DNA of 23,205 bases from a virus: the IMG/VR virus record IMGVR_UViG_3300023184_000538, positions 1-23,205 of that record; one strand, given 5' to 3'. The stretch's first letter is position 1; each line of letters opens with the position of its first letter. The notes under the pieces were generated by a model. It was not told the origin of the DNA, did no database searches, and worked only from the letters and a program-made list of their open reading frames with translations. Below are positions 6,971-15,748 of this stretch, in pieces. The translations under genes and the position numbers were made by a program.

Positions 6971-8392
6971 ATGCCAGCACAAGTAGCCAGTACCCCAGGG
7001 TACGCATTACAGCCAAGCGCAACGAGACAAACTCTTGCGACAAATTACATCACTGACTTCAACTTCTTGAATCAGTACCTTCCAGACACGTACGAAAAAG
7101 AATTCGAGCGTTATGGAAATCGCTCAGTAGCATCTTTCTTAAGAGCTGTTGGAGCTGAGATGCCATCTACATCAGACCTTATCAAGTGGGCTGAACAAGG
7201 GCGTCTACACACTAAGTACGTAAACTGTGCCTCTGGAGCAGCAGCTGGAGCTGACACTGCAACAATCACAGTTTCTGACACATTGATCCCATCTTCTAAC
7301 CTTTCTGGTACCGCTAGAATTGCGTTTAAAGTTGGTCAAACAGTATTGATCTCTGACAACGCGTCTTCAAAATCAAACAAGGGTATCATCACAGCTGTAT
7401 CTTCTTCTGCTAACACATTTGATGTTGCATACTACGCAGCTGCAGGCCAAACATTTGCAGCTACAGATACTGTAAGTTGTTTTGTTTACGGTTCTGAGTT
7501 CAGAAAAGGAACAGAAGGAATGGTTCAGTCTGTTGAAGCATCTGACTCTATCTTCTCTAACAACCCAATCATCATCAAAGAGAAGTACGCTGTTACTGGA
7601 TCTGACATGGCTCAGATTGGATGGATTGAGGTTACAACTGAGAATGGAGCTACAGGATTCTTGTGGTACATTAAATCAGAGCACGAAACTCGTTTGCGTT
7701 TCGAGGATTACTTAGAGATGTCTATGATCGAGGCAGTTCCTGCTGAGGCAGCTTCTGGAGCTATTGCTACTACATCTGTAGGAAACAAAGGATCTGAGGG
7801 TATGTTCTATGTTATCGGAAACAGAGGTAACGTATTCAGTGGTGGTAATCCAACCGCATTGTCTGACTTTGATGAGATCATCAAGAGACTTGACAAGCAA
7901 GGTGCTATCGAAGAGAATGTGTTGTTCATCAACCGTCAGTTCTCTTTTGACATTGACGATATGTTAGCAGCTCAAAACTCTTACGGATCAGGTGGTACAT
8001 CTTACGGTTTGTTTGATAACGACAAGGAGATGGCATTGAACTTAGGGTTCACAGGTTTCCGTAGAGGTTATGACTTCTACAAGACTGACTGGAAGTACTT
8101 AAATGATGCAGCCCTTAGAGGTGGTATCGTTGGTGGTGCTATCAATGGTGTATTAGTTCCAGCTGGATCTACTACAGTATACGATCAGGTTCTTGGTAAA
8201 AACGCTAAACGTCCATTCTTACACGTACGTTACAGAGCTTCTGAGACAGAAGACAGACGTTACAAGACTTGGATCACAGGTTCTGCAGGTGGAGCACAAA
8301 ACTCTAGCTTAGATGCAATGGAGGTTCACTTCTTATCTGAGAGAGCTTTATGTACATTAGGAGCTAATAACTTCTTCTTGTTCACAAACTAG
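6971..8392 (+). CDS. Major capsid protein
   Basis: The 473-residue protein follows the scaffold gene by 11 bases and has the length of crAss-like capsid proteins, which adopt the HK97 fold. The N-terminus FNFLNQYLPDTYEKEFERYG and FLRAVGAEMPSTSDLIKWAE (about residues 26-80) is the segment conserved in this capsid family as I know it. Residues about 83-172 are Ser, Thr, Ala and Val rich (DTATITVSDTLIP, KVGQTVLISDN) and look like a beta-barrel insertion. The C-terminal half includes GNRGNVFSGGN, FINRQFSFDIDDMLAAQNSY and HFLSERALCTLGANNFFLFT. Codon use differs from its neighbours: arginine is mostly CGT here but AGA or AGG elsewhere, and AAC and TTC are favoured, as expected for the most abundant virion protein. 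A strong terminator follows. The A-rich leader carries no Shine-Dalgarno sequence. Confidence 0.88.
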   Translation: MPAQVASTPGYALQPSATRQTLATNYITDFNFLNQYLPDTYEKEFERYGNRSVASFLRAVGAEMPSTSDLIKWAEQGRLHTKYVNCASGAAAGADTATITVSDTLIPSSNLSGTARIAFKVGQTVLISDNASSKSNKGIITAVSSSANTFDVAYYAAAGQTFAATDTVSCFVYGSEFRKGTEGMVQSVEASDSIFSNNPIIIKEKYAVTGSDMAQIGWIEVTTENGATGFLWYIKSEHETRLRFEDYLEMSMIEAVPAEAASGAIATTSVGNKGSEGMFYVIGNRGNVFSGGNPTALSDFDEIIKRLDKQGAIEENVLFINRQFSFDIDDMLAAQNSYGSGGTSYGLFDNDKEMALNLGFTGFRRGYDFYKTDWKYLNDAALRGGIVGGAINGVLVPAGSTTVYDQVLGKNAKRPFLHVRYRASETEDRRYKTWITGSAGGAQNSSLDAMEVHFLSERALCTLGANNFFLFTN

Positions 8393-8405
8393 AATAAATA
8401 GTTAG

Positions 8406-8436
8406 GGATGCGGCGGTAATCGCCGCATTCTTTTTA
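8406..8436 (+). terminator. Rho-independent terminator after the capsid gene
   Basis: A ten-pair stem (8406-8415 with 8421-8430, core TGCGGCG with CGCCGCA, one G-T pair) closes a five-base loop and is followed by five T. It ends the capsid transcript 14 bases after the stop codon, so genes downstream are probably expressed at a lower level or from other promoters. Confidence 0.85.
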
Positions 8437-8455
8437 ATAAATTAAATCACATCAA

Positions 8456-9190
8456 ATGAAAAATCAAGCAGTAGATAAGATCTACATTCTAAAGGGAGAC
8501 TCAACTCCACTTACTTACATGTTGTCATCAAGAAACACACGTAGAGCACCTCTACTTCACTTCGATGGAGCATCAAATAGGGCATTACGTTATGCCGTAA
8601 ATCAAAAATCACCATTCGAGGAAGAACAGGATGGGAACTCTATACTAGAGCCAATTGTCTTTGTTGATGGGGCACTAATTGTTCCTAAAACAAATCCAGT
8701 TCTACAACAATTCTTATCTCTACACCCAGGGTATGGAGATGTCTTCGAAGAGGTTAACAATGAGCAGAATGCCGCAAGCGATATCGAATACTTTAATGCA
8801 GAACTAGACGCTCAGTTAGCAGCTAGAGAGTTAAATGTTGAGATGTTAGAGGCTGTGGCCAGAGTTTTATTAGGGGCAAACATCGAGAAGATGTCAACAG
8901 CAGAGCTTAAGAGAGACGTGTTTGTTTACGCAAGGTCGTACCCATCAGACTTCTTAAATATGCTTAATGACCCAATGTTAAAGTTGCAGAATACCTGCGC
9001 TAAGTTCTTTGAATACAATGTAATTGTTATGAAGAATAAGGACAGAGACATCTACTTTAACTTACCACAAAACAAGAAGAAGATACTTACCGTTCCATAT
9101 GGAGAGGATAAGAACTACATACTGGCATCATACCTTCAGACAGACGAAGGGATTGAGATCCTTAAGTTACTAGAAAATAATATCAAGTAA
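8456..9190 (+). CDS. Conserved phage protein of unknown function, after capsid gene
   Basis: The 244-residue protein has no transmembrane segment or catalytic motif I can name. Two blocks look conserved with proteins placed just after the capsid gene in marine Bacteroidota phages and some T4-like marine phages, as far as I remember them: RALRYAVNQKSPFEEEQDG (about residues 42-60) followed by FVDGALIVPKTNPVLQQFL, and MSTAELKRDVFVYARSYPSD (about 145-164) followed near the end by LTVPYGEDKNYILASYLQTD. The middle (NAASDIEYFNAELDAQLAARE) is helical. It is bracketed by an intrinsic terminator on each side, so it forms a one-gene segment fed by read-through from the capsid transcript or by a promoter I cannot see. 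A head-completion or assembly role is a guess from position only. Confidence 0.7.
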   Translation: MKNQAVDKIYILKGDSTPLTYMLSSRNTRRAPLLHFDGASNRALRYAVNQKSPFEEEQDGNSILEPIVFVDGALIVPKTNPVLQQFLSLHPGYGDVFEEVNNEQNAASDIEYFNAELDAQLAARELNVEMLEAVARVLLGANIEKMSTAELKRDVFVYARSYPSDFLNMLNDPMLKLQNTCAKFFEYNVIVMKNKDRDIYFNLPQNKKKILTVPYGEDKNYILASYLQTDEGIEILKLLENNIK

Positions 9191-9198
9191 TTCAAATT

Positions 9199-9229
9199 AA
9201 ACACTCCAAAATAAGGGGTGTTTTTTTTT
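9199..9229 (+). terminator. Rho-independent terminator with a nine-T tail
   Basis: The stem AAACACTCC (9199-9207) pairs with GGGGTGTTT (9215-9223), with one G-T pair, around a seven-base loop; the T run covers 9221-9229. It isolates the 244-residue gene from the neck genes. The promoter box for the next unit starts only three bases later. Confidence 0.82.
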
Positions 9230-9231
9230 GC

Positions 9232-9239
9232 TATCTTTG
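9232..9239 (+). promoter_or_regulatory. Promoter -7 box before the neck and tail genes
   Basis: TATCTTTG is an exact match to TAnnTTTG and sits directly after the terminator and 15 bases before the ATG at 9255. The predicted leader is about ten bases. No -33 TTTG is found at the usual spacing; the only upstream TTTG is the end of the terminator T run, two bases before, which is too close. Confidence 0.5.
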
Positions 9240-9254
9240 TAAAAAGTTTTTAGT

Positions 9255-9947
9255 ATGATAGATTCGGTAAGAAATACGGTACTCTCTGCCGTAAATAAAA
9301 ATAATTTTGGGTACATAACTCCAGATGATTTTAATTTATACGCAAAGCAGGCCCAGATAGATATATTTGAGGACTACTTCTACCAGTACAATACCTGGAT
9401 AAACAAGATGAACAATAGACAGTCTGGCACTGGATATGCGGACATGATAAGGTTAGCTGAGGAGGTTATAGATAGTTTCTCTTCGACGTCTACTCTTGAC
9501 CCATTTGAATTAGATTCAAACGTATTCGAACTTCCTAGTGACTACTACTACGTTAACACAATAAGATACGGATCAAAGGAGATAGACAGACTATCACACG
9601 ATAAGATATTGAATTTACTTTCATCTAATCTAACATCGCCATCTACACTATATCCAGCATACACGCAGGAGGGAGACTATATTACAGTGTATCCAGATAC
9701 AATTATAACCAATGTTAAGTCTCAGTATATAAGAGTTCCAAAGGATCCAAAGTGGACATATATAATGGTAAATGGAGCACCTATATTTAATCAGAACAAT
9801 GACTATCAAGACTTTGAGTTACCTGTTACTGACGAGCCTCTGCTTGTTGCTAAGATACTTAAGTACGCTGGTCTATCTATAAGAGAGGCTGACGTGTACC
9901 AGTTTGGTAATGTTGAGCAGACTAATAATAAACAAATACAAGGATAA
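9255..9947 (+). CDS. Neck/ring-type virion protein (crAss-like)
   Basis: The 230-residue protein begins MIDSVRNTVLSAVNKNNFGYI, then TPDDFNLYAKQAQIDIFEDYF (about residues 22-42), a signature I associate with a conserved structural protein in crAss-like and marine flavobacterial phages. An N-terminal helical part is followed by a beta-rich part containing LPSDYYYVNTIRYGSKEIDRL (about 94-114) and DYITVYPDTI (about 142-151), and a helical end with FELPVTDEPLLVAKILKYAG. This helix-plus-beta layout and the position before an adaptor-like gene and the muzzle gene suggest a component of the rings that extend the portal. Which ring it is cannot be decided here. It is the first gene after a promoter; the next gene starts three bases after its stop codon. 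Confidence 0.65.
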   Translation: MIDSVRNTVLSAVNKNNFGYITPDDFNLYAKQAQIDIFEDYFYQYNTWINKMNNRQSGTGYADMIRLAEEVIDSFSSTSTLDPFELDSNVFELPSDYYYVNTIRYGSKEIDRLSHDKILNLLSSNLTSPSTLYPAYTQEGDYITVYPDTIITNVKSQYIRVPKDPKWTYIMVNGAPIFNQNNDYQDFELPVTDEPLLVAKILKYAGLSIREADVYQFGNVEQTNNKQIQG

Positions 9948-9949
9948 TA

Positions 9950-10867
9950 ATGGCATACTTAACTGGCTATCAGTACTATGAGAACTCTGGTCAAAATCCA
10001 GAGGGAGAGAACTGGGGATCCTATCAGTACACATCGTTGGATGATGTTGTGAATAACTTCATGCTGATGTACGTTGGAAATGATAAGTTAATCAATAACG
10101 TGTCTAGGTATAACGTACTGTTCCATGCAAAGAGAGGAATACAGGAGGTAAACTATGACGCGCTTAAGGAGATTAAAGTTCTTGAGATAAGCATATGTGA
10201 CGACCTTAAATTTGTACTGCCAGATAACTACGTAAACTACGTAAGAATATCATTATATAAGGACGGCATACTTCGTCCACTTACAGAGAACATTCAGACA
10301 AATTATAGCAACAGTTACCTTCAGGATAACAACTGTAGAATATTATTTGATCAGGACGGAGATATTTTAGAGGGTACCTCTATAATGGACAACGATAGGA
10401 TCACAAACCAACAGAAGACAATGTATCCTGGTGAAGGCCCATTCAGTGGAAGAGAGGGTTTTAACTATAATGGAATGTGGTACTTCGACTACCCTGTAGG
10501 CGCTAGGTTTGGTCTTAACACTGAGACTGCCAATGTAAATCCTACATACAGGATAGACAAGAAGTCTGGAGTCATAAACTTTGGATCAGGAATGGCTGGA
10601 GAGTTGTGTATACTTGAGTACGTATCAGATGGTATGGAGGAGGGTGACGACTCAAAGGTAAGTATAAACAAGATGGCAGAGGAGTTCCTATATGCTCACA
10701 TAAAGTACCAGATACTATCATCTAAGTTTGGTGTGCAGGAGTACGTTGTACAGAGAGCAAAGAAGGAGAGAACAGCCATACTAAGGAACACAAGAATAAG
10801 ACTAGGAAACATTCACCCAGGAAGACTTCTCATGAACATGAGAGGCAAAGATAAATGGATTAAATAA
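9950..10867 (+). CDS. Head-tail adaptor / ring-type virion protein
   Basis: The 305-residue protein contains SLDDVVNNFMLMYVGNDKLI, then YNVLFHAKRGIQEVNYDAL (about residues 29-72) and FVLPDNYVNYVRISLYKDG (about 86-104). This block (helices, then LP-x-DYVNYVR in a beta region) recurs in adaptor-like proteins of crAss-like and marine podoviruses. A variable loop region in the middle is rich in Asn, Gly and Tyr. The end (MAEEFLYAHIKYQILSSKFG, then AKKERTAILRNTRIRLGNIH) is helical and basic, as in proteins that plug into a portal ring. In fold and position it recalls P22 gp4/T7 gp11-type adaptors, but that is inference. The gap to the muzzle gene is only two bases, so the three neck and tail genes form one operon. 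Confidence 0.65.
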   Translation: MAYLTGYQYYENSGQNPEGENWGSYQYTSLDDVVNNFMLMYVGNDKLINNVSRYNVLFHAKRGIQEVNYDALKEIKVLEISICDDLKFVLPDNYVNYVRISLYKDGILRPLTENIQTNYSNSYLQDNNCRILFDQDGDILEGTSIMDNDRITNQQKTMYPGEGPFSGREGFNYNGMWYFDYPVGARFGLNTETANVNPTYRIDKKSGVINFGSGMAGELCILEYVSDGMEEGDDSKVSINKMAEEFLYAHIKYQILSSKFGVQEYVVQRAKKERTAILRNTRIRLGNIHPGRLLMNMRGKDKWIK

Positions 10868-10869
10868 GC

Positions 10870-13800
10870 ATGGCAAACACACTTGATTCAGCTGAAGCAT
10901 TATTCTACGCTGGGAGAATGAATAAGGACCTTGACGAAAGATTTATTAGACCAGGTGAGTACATAGACGCACTTAACATAAGAATTGGATCATCAGAGCT
11001 TGGTGCAACAACTAACTCAGACTTGGGAAGTGCTGGTGCTATAGAGAACACTAAGGGAAACACATTACTTACTAACCTTAAGTACATTAGTTATAATGAT
11101 GCCAAGTGTATTGGAGCCTATGAGGACTCAACTAACGAGACCATATACTGGTTTGTAGCTTCTGAAGATGCTGACGTTGTTGTGTCATACAATGTAAATA
11201 ATAGTGTTACTATATATCACCTAGTTGGTAACTTAAACTTCGATAAAAAGTATCTTATAAATGGCATAAATAAGATTGACGACTTATTATTTTGGACGGA
11301 TAACTTAAATCCACCAAGAAGAATAAACGTAACAAAGACTTACAATAACTTTGATGAGAGTGATATATCTGTGATAGTTGCTCCTCCAATGAGCGCTCCA
11401 CTAGTTTCATTATATAACACTCCAGGAGAGGAGAACTACATACTTGACAAGTTTATATCGTTCTCATACAGATACAAATACGACAACGGTGAGTACAGCG
11501 CGCTGTCTCAGTTTGCAGACATAGCGTTTGAGCCAGGAGAGTTTGAGCTGGACTACTCTAACTTTACAAATGTAGGGATGACAAACTCTTTCAACTCTGT
11601 TTTAGTTCAGTTTAATACTGGACCAAGGCAGGTTGTTGGTATTGATATATGCTTTAAACTATCTAACTCAACAATTATAAATGTTGTAGAGAAGTTTGAT
11701 AAGAAAAAGGAAGGGTGGTTTGATAATAAAACAGATCAGACACTTACATTCACAAACAGAAAGATATACACTACACTTCTAGAGAGTGAGCTACTAAGAC
11801 TGTACGATAATGTTCCAAGGACTGCAAAGGCACAGACATCTATCGGTAACAGGATAATGTACGCTAACTATATAGATGGTTACGATGTTGGAGAGGTTGA
11901 CTACTTACTACAGGTTATAAGCAGTGATCCAGAGGATAACTCGCTTCCAGTTGCCTATACTGATGGAGTTGATTATACAATAGACCCTGCAACAACTAAA
12001 ACTGTATCTGGGTCAAATATAAATATAGATTTTTCTAATCGTCCACTAAAGAAGAACTTTGTACTTACAATAGATTTTAACATAATAAGTAACTCGTACT
12101 CTGGAAACTCTAACTTTGATAATCCACCAACCTCTCCAGGTCCTGGATCTTCTAATAATTTCTCGTACACGTTTTCTTATTTATTGTTAAAGGACTATGG
12201 ATCAGTATACGAGTTAGCTAATAGTCAGGAGTTTAAAGATGCAGTATCTACACACAAGCCATACGCTAATGCAAATCCACCATTGTCACTTACAGATGCG
12301 TTTAATGCTGATAAGGTTCCAAAGATAGCATATACTCCATATGGTGAGTGGCTTGATATAAATAGTGGAATAACCGCTATAGATGGATCATTTAAAATAA
12401 CAGCGTCTATAGGAAGTAACATACTTGGTATACAGTGCCCTGCGGTTAAGTTTAGTACAGAGTACCCATCAGGTACATTTTTATATGGATACCAGTACTT
12501 TAATAACTCAACAACTGATGTATACTTTACAGAACTAGGAGCCAAGAAGAGTCTACATAGTAACAGGGACTATGAGGTTGCTATAGTTTATATGGATGAT
12601 TACTTGAGGAGTTCTACAGCACTTGTAGATACTGAAAATACAGTATTCATAGACTCTACGCACTCAGCTAATATAAATAATATTAGGGTAACACTAAAAA
12701 ATTTACCTCCAGTTTGGGCTACAAAGTATAAGTTTGTACTTAAGCAGTCTTTATCAACTTATGAGACAGTTTATACAAACCTATTCTTTAAAGATGATCA
12801 GGGTAATACATGGTTTAGATTAGAGGGTGATAATAGACAGAAGGTTTCTGAAAATCAGACATTAATAGTTAAGAAGGATACAGTTGGAGTTGTAAATAAC
12901 TTAACAACAACAACAGTTTTAGAGTTAGTTACTCAGTCTGAGGACTTTATAAGTAACAATGAGAATAGTAATGGAGATCTAATAACGGAACCAGCAGGAC
13001 TATACATGAGACTTAGACCATCTGGTTTTACAGCTGAGTACGATCCTGATTCGTTTAGATATGACGGAATTAAAACTAGTAGCAACTATTCTGACTATTA
13101 TTTTGACGAGTTAAATCCAGATTTTATTCCAGGAGATCCAATTGATCCAGATAATAGAAAGTATAGACCATTTGCTGTTCCAGCAGGAAGTCAAATAAAG
13201 TTTACAATTGGAATGCATAGAGACGGTTCTGGAAATCGTTGTGATGACTTCTGGTATGACTATAGTAAGACGTTCATAGCTGCTGAAGATTATGCTGATA
13301 TGTTCCAGTGGTACTTGGCTCAGGGAGTAAACTTTGATGACGGAACATTTGCTGGAGGTGAGACTCCTCCTGAAAACGTACAGTGGTATGAACTTGTAAG
13401 TTATAGTGAGCCTATGTTTAATTATAATGATAGTTGGTATGGAGAACAAGTGAGTAATTTCTTCTTTCAGGCAGAGGATATAAATATTACTCCTGGAGGA
13501 AATGTTGTTCCTGCTCAGGGACGACTTAGGTTCAGAGCTACAACTGGTATTCCTTGCTGTAGATGTAATGGAATAAATCCAAAGCACTCTAGAGTTACAT
13601 TAAACATAAGTGTACAGACTGGATCTGGGATGATTATATTTGAGACACAACCAGAGCCTTCTAACGGTGAGATATACTACGAGAACAGTCAGAGCTTTGA
13701 TATTGTTGAAGTTAGTGGATCTAAGTATCACATGAGTGGATCTGGACTATACGATCAGAATCAGACTAGTACACAGCCTGCTGTAATCGACTTAGATTTC

Positions 13801-15300
13801 TTCAACTGCTTCACGTTTGGTAACGGTGCAGAGAGTTACAAGGTAGGTGACTCACTTACAGGAGCTCCATTCTATTTAGGAAGCAGGGTTACTGCTGTAT
13901 CACAGGAGGACTTCAAGGAGGCAAACAGGTACGCAACAATAACATACAGTGGAGTTTACAATGAGGAGACAAACCTAAACAAACTAAACGAGTTCAACCT
14001 TGCACTAGTAAACTGGAAGGACTGCGAGAAGTCTTTCGGACCAATAAACGTGATACACGCAAGAAAGACGGACGTTCTAGTACTACAGGAGGATAAGATA
14101 TCTAGTGTATTAGTGTTAAAGAACTTAATTTCTGATGCTGCTGGTGGAGGTGCTATAACATCTAATCTAGAGGTACTTGGAACTCAGATAGCTAGGATAG
14201 AGGAGTACGGAATAAGTAACAACCCAGAGAGTTTCGTTGTTTACGGATACGACTCTTACTTTACTGATACTAAGAGAAACGTGGTTCTTAACCTAAAGGG
14301 TGAGGATCTTACTCCTATATCTAGTCTAGGTATGACAAACTGGTTTAGATCTCAGTTCAAGGATAGGGTTGGATACCAGAACATTGGAGGATATGATCCA
14401 TATATGAAGGAGTACATACTTTCACTTAATGAGAATCAACTTCCGTCAGATCCTATACTATATAACTGTGGCACTACAATATCACAGTACAGATTTAATG
14501 ATACGTATACGTTTGAGGTTGAGCTTGGGAATGGATTAGGAGATGTTGTTCTTGATTACAATATATTATATGGAGAGGCTCAAGTTGTTGTTAGTTATAA
14601 TGAGAATGTTGTTATAGATGAGATACTGATGTCAAGTGGTTCTTATTCATTCTATAAAGATACTCTGTTTCCTACAAAGGCACAGGTGACTGTATATGCA
14701 GAGTACGCAACATATAATATGACAATAAACTGTCCAGTAACTCAGGAGATAACAGTTGTTAGGGTTGTTCTTAACTCTGTTGATAACTTAGGAGAGACAG
14801 TACATAATAACTATAACTGGACACTTGACTCTATATCTAGTGCTTACAATACGGACTTCATAACTATGGAGGCCGACGGTGTATCGCTATACGATTCTGA
14901 CACTGGAATGTCTTCACAAGGGGTACTTCCTGCGTTTGGAAGTACAGTCAAGATGAGTTCTAATAAACTTACTGATGACACGTTTGTGTTTAATAATAAT
15001 AAATTCAAGTACCTAGTATCTGACACGCTGTACACAGAGGCCGAGATTAACTTATTACGAGGAGAACTTCTTATTCCTATTAATCCTATTATAAGTCCTT
15101 CCGCTGGAAACTATGAGACTAGTTTTGTATATGATAATCCAGATGGATATCAGTACCTGTACCTAGTGTGGGATTATTCAATAAGCACACCTATAAACCT
15201 GTGTTATGATGAAACATCTATAAATGATGTCTGTAACTGTGTTTTACCAGACTATGAAATAGCAGATTATTCAGAAACAGATTATTCAGTAACAATTTAA
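10870..15300 (+). CDS. Tail stabilization / muzzle-type protein
   Basis: The 1476-residue protein is the largest complete gene here. Its N-terminus AGRMNKDLDERFIRPGEYID (residues 14-33), then ALNIRI and GAIENTKGN, is the hallmark of the crAss-like 'stabilization' or muzzle protein that closes the bottom of the short tail. A second conserved core spans about residues 1010-1190, with YATITYSGVYNEETNLNKLN, KTDVLVLQEDKISSVL, LGTQIARIEEYGISNNPESF and IGGYDPYMKEYILS. Between them is a long Asn, Ser, Asp and Tyr rich region (about 370-1000) with a cysteine cluster CCRC near residue 895. After the core come Ig-like beta repeats (FEVELGNGLGDVVLDYNI and YNMTINCPVTQEITVVRVVL) and an acidic Tyr-rich tail. 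Codons in the conserved core end in G or C more often than in the AT-rich middle, a mosaic pattern. The role is known for the crAss family; the assignment here is by signature. Confidence 0.8.
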   Translation: MANTLDSAEALFYAGRMNKDLDERFIRPGEYIDALNIRIGSSELGATTNSDLGSAGAIENTKGNTLLTNLKYISYNDAKCIGAYEDSTNETIYWFVASEDADVVVSYNVNNSVTIYHLVGNLNFDKKYLINGINKIDDLLFWTDNLNPPRRINVTKTYNNFDESDISVIVAPPMSAPLVSLYNTPGEENYILDKFISFSYRYKYDNGEYSALSQFADIAFEPGEFELDYSNFTNVGMTNSFNSVLVQFNTGPRQVVGIDICFKLSNSTIINVVEKFDKKKEGWFDNKTDQTLTFTNRKIYTTLLESELLRLYDNVPRTAKAQTSIGNRIMYANYIDGYDVGEVDYLLQVISSDPEDNSLPVAYTDGVDYTIDPATTKTVSGSNINIDFSNRPLKKNFVLTIDFNIISNSYSGNSNFDNPPTSPGPGSSNNFSYTFSYLLLKDYGSVYELANSQEFKDAVSTHKPYANANPPLSLTDAFNADKVPKIAYTPYGEWLDINSGITAIDGSFKITASIGSNILGIQCPAVKFSTEYPSGTFLYGYQYFNNSTTDVYFTELGAKKSLHSNRDYEVAIVYMDDYLRSSTALVDTENTVFIDSTHSANINNIRVTLKNLPPVWATKYKFVLKQSLSTYETVYTNLFFKDDQGNTWFRLEGDNRQKVSENQTLIVKKDTVGVVNNLTTTTVLELVTQSEDFISNNENSNGDLITEPAGLYMRLRPSGFTAEYDPDSFRYDGIKTSSNYSDYYFDELNPDFIPGDPIDPDNRKYRPFAVPAGSQIKFTIGMHRDGSGNRCDDFWYDYSKTFIAAEDYADMFQWYLAQGVNFDDGTFAGGETPPENVQWYELVSYSEPMFNYNDSWYGEQVSNFFFQAEDINITPGGNVVPAQGRLRFRATTGIPCCRCNGINPKHSRVTLNISVQTGSGMIIFETQPEPSNGEIYYENSQSFDIVEVSGSKYHMSGSGLYDQNQTSTQPAVIDLDFFNCFTFGNGAESYKVGDSLTGAPFYLGSRVTAVSQEDFKEANRYATITYSGVYNEETNLNKLNEFNLALVNWKDCEKSFGPINVIHARKTDVLVLQEDKISSVLVLKNLISDAAGGGAITSNLEVLGTQIARIEEYGISNNPESFVVYGYDSYFTDTKRNVVLNLKGEDLTPISSLGMTNWFRSQFKDRVGYQNIGGYDPYMKEYILSLNENQLPSDPILYNCGTTISQYRFNDTYTFEVELGNGLGDVVLDYNILYGEAQVVVSYNENVVIDEILMSSGSYSFYKDTLFPTKAQVTVYAEYATYNMTINCPVTQEITVVRVVLNSVDNLGETVHNNYNWTLDSISSAYNTDFITMEADGVSLYDSDTGMSSQGVLPAFGSTVKMSSNKLTDDTFVFNNNKFKYLVSDTLYTEAEINLLRGELLIPINPIISPSAGNYETSFVYDNPDGYQYLYLVWDYSISTPINLCYDETSINDVCNCVLPDYEIADYSETDYSVTI
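15263..15289 (+). repeat. 12-bp direct repeat at the end of the muzzle gene
   Basis: CAGATTATTCAG occurs at 15263-15274 and again at 15278-15289, separated by three bases. It produces the repeated peptide ADYSETDYS at the extreme C-terminus, eleven bases before the end of the gene. Perfect identity suggests a recent slippage duplication; function, if any, is unknown. Confidence 0.8.
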
Positions 15301-15310
15301 AAATAAAAAA

Positions 15311-15748
15311 ATGGCAACAAGATCAGCTTTAACAACATTAATAAATACAAACTTACAGTCAGGTACAGGTATTACAGCAACAGAACACAGACAAGTAGAG
15401 CAGGCCATTGTAGACTCTTCAGTTCCTTATAATGTAGGGTACTTTATAATACCCGATGTAGGTTCAACAACTGGAGCATTAACAGTCAGTGGAGCATCAA
15501 GTGCAACTGCATCTGTTCCTTTTGCAAACTTGTCTAAGGTTGTGGTAGTATTTAATACAGCAATGCCAAGCACTAACTATTATGTAAGAATATTTGTAAA
15601 GTCAAACAGTAATACAGCTCAACAATTGCACAGTGTTTATACTCCTTACTTTACAAACACACTAACAACAGGATTTGATATGTATGTTAGAGAGGCATCT
15701 AACGTAGTTCAATCATTAACTTTTTATTTTGAAGCAGTACCTTTATGA
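15311..15748 (+). CDS. Small beta-rich tail or fibre protein
   Basis: The 145-residue protein opens with MATRSALTTLINTNLQSGTG and HRQVEQAIVDSS (residues 1-36), a short helical head that I recall at the start of many tail-fibre-like proteins of Bacteroidota phages, where it probably anchors to the virion. Residues 45-145 are nearly all alternating beta (VVVVFNTAMPSTNYYVRIFV, and FDMYVREASNVVQSLTFYFE) and look like one small beta-sandwich of the H-type-lectin or fibre-tip style. This suggests a receptor- or glycan-binding part of the tail. The gene follows the muzzle gene by 10 bases, with an A-rich leader, and its stop overlaps the next start in ATGA, so the two are likely to be translated together. 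Confidence 0.6.
   Translation: MATRSALTTLINTNLQSGTGITATEHRQVEQAIVDSSVPYNVGYFIIPDVGSTTGALTVSGASSATASVPFANLSKVVVVFNTAMPSTNYYVRIFVKSNSNTAQQLHSVYTPYFTNTLTTGFDMYVREASNVVQSLTFYFEAVPL

Noticed and set aside
13111-13587. 158-codon open frame on the minus strand
   Set aside because: It lies wholly inside the muzzle gene on the opposite strand, has a Ser/Ile-rich composition typical of the reverse of Asp/Asn/Tyr codons, and no start context or recognisable motif.
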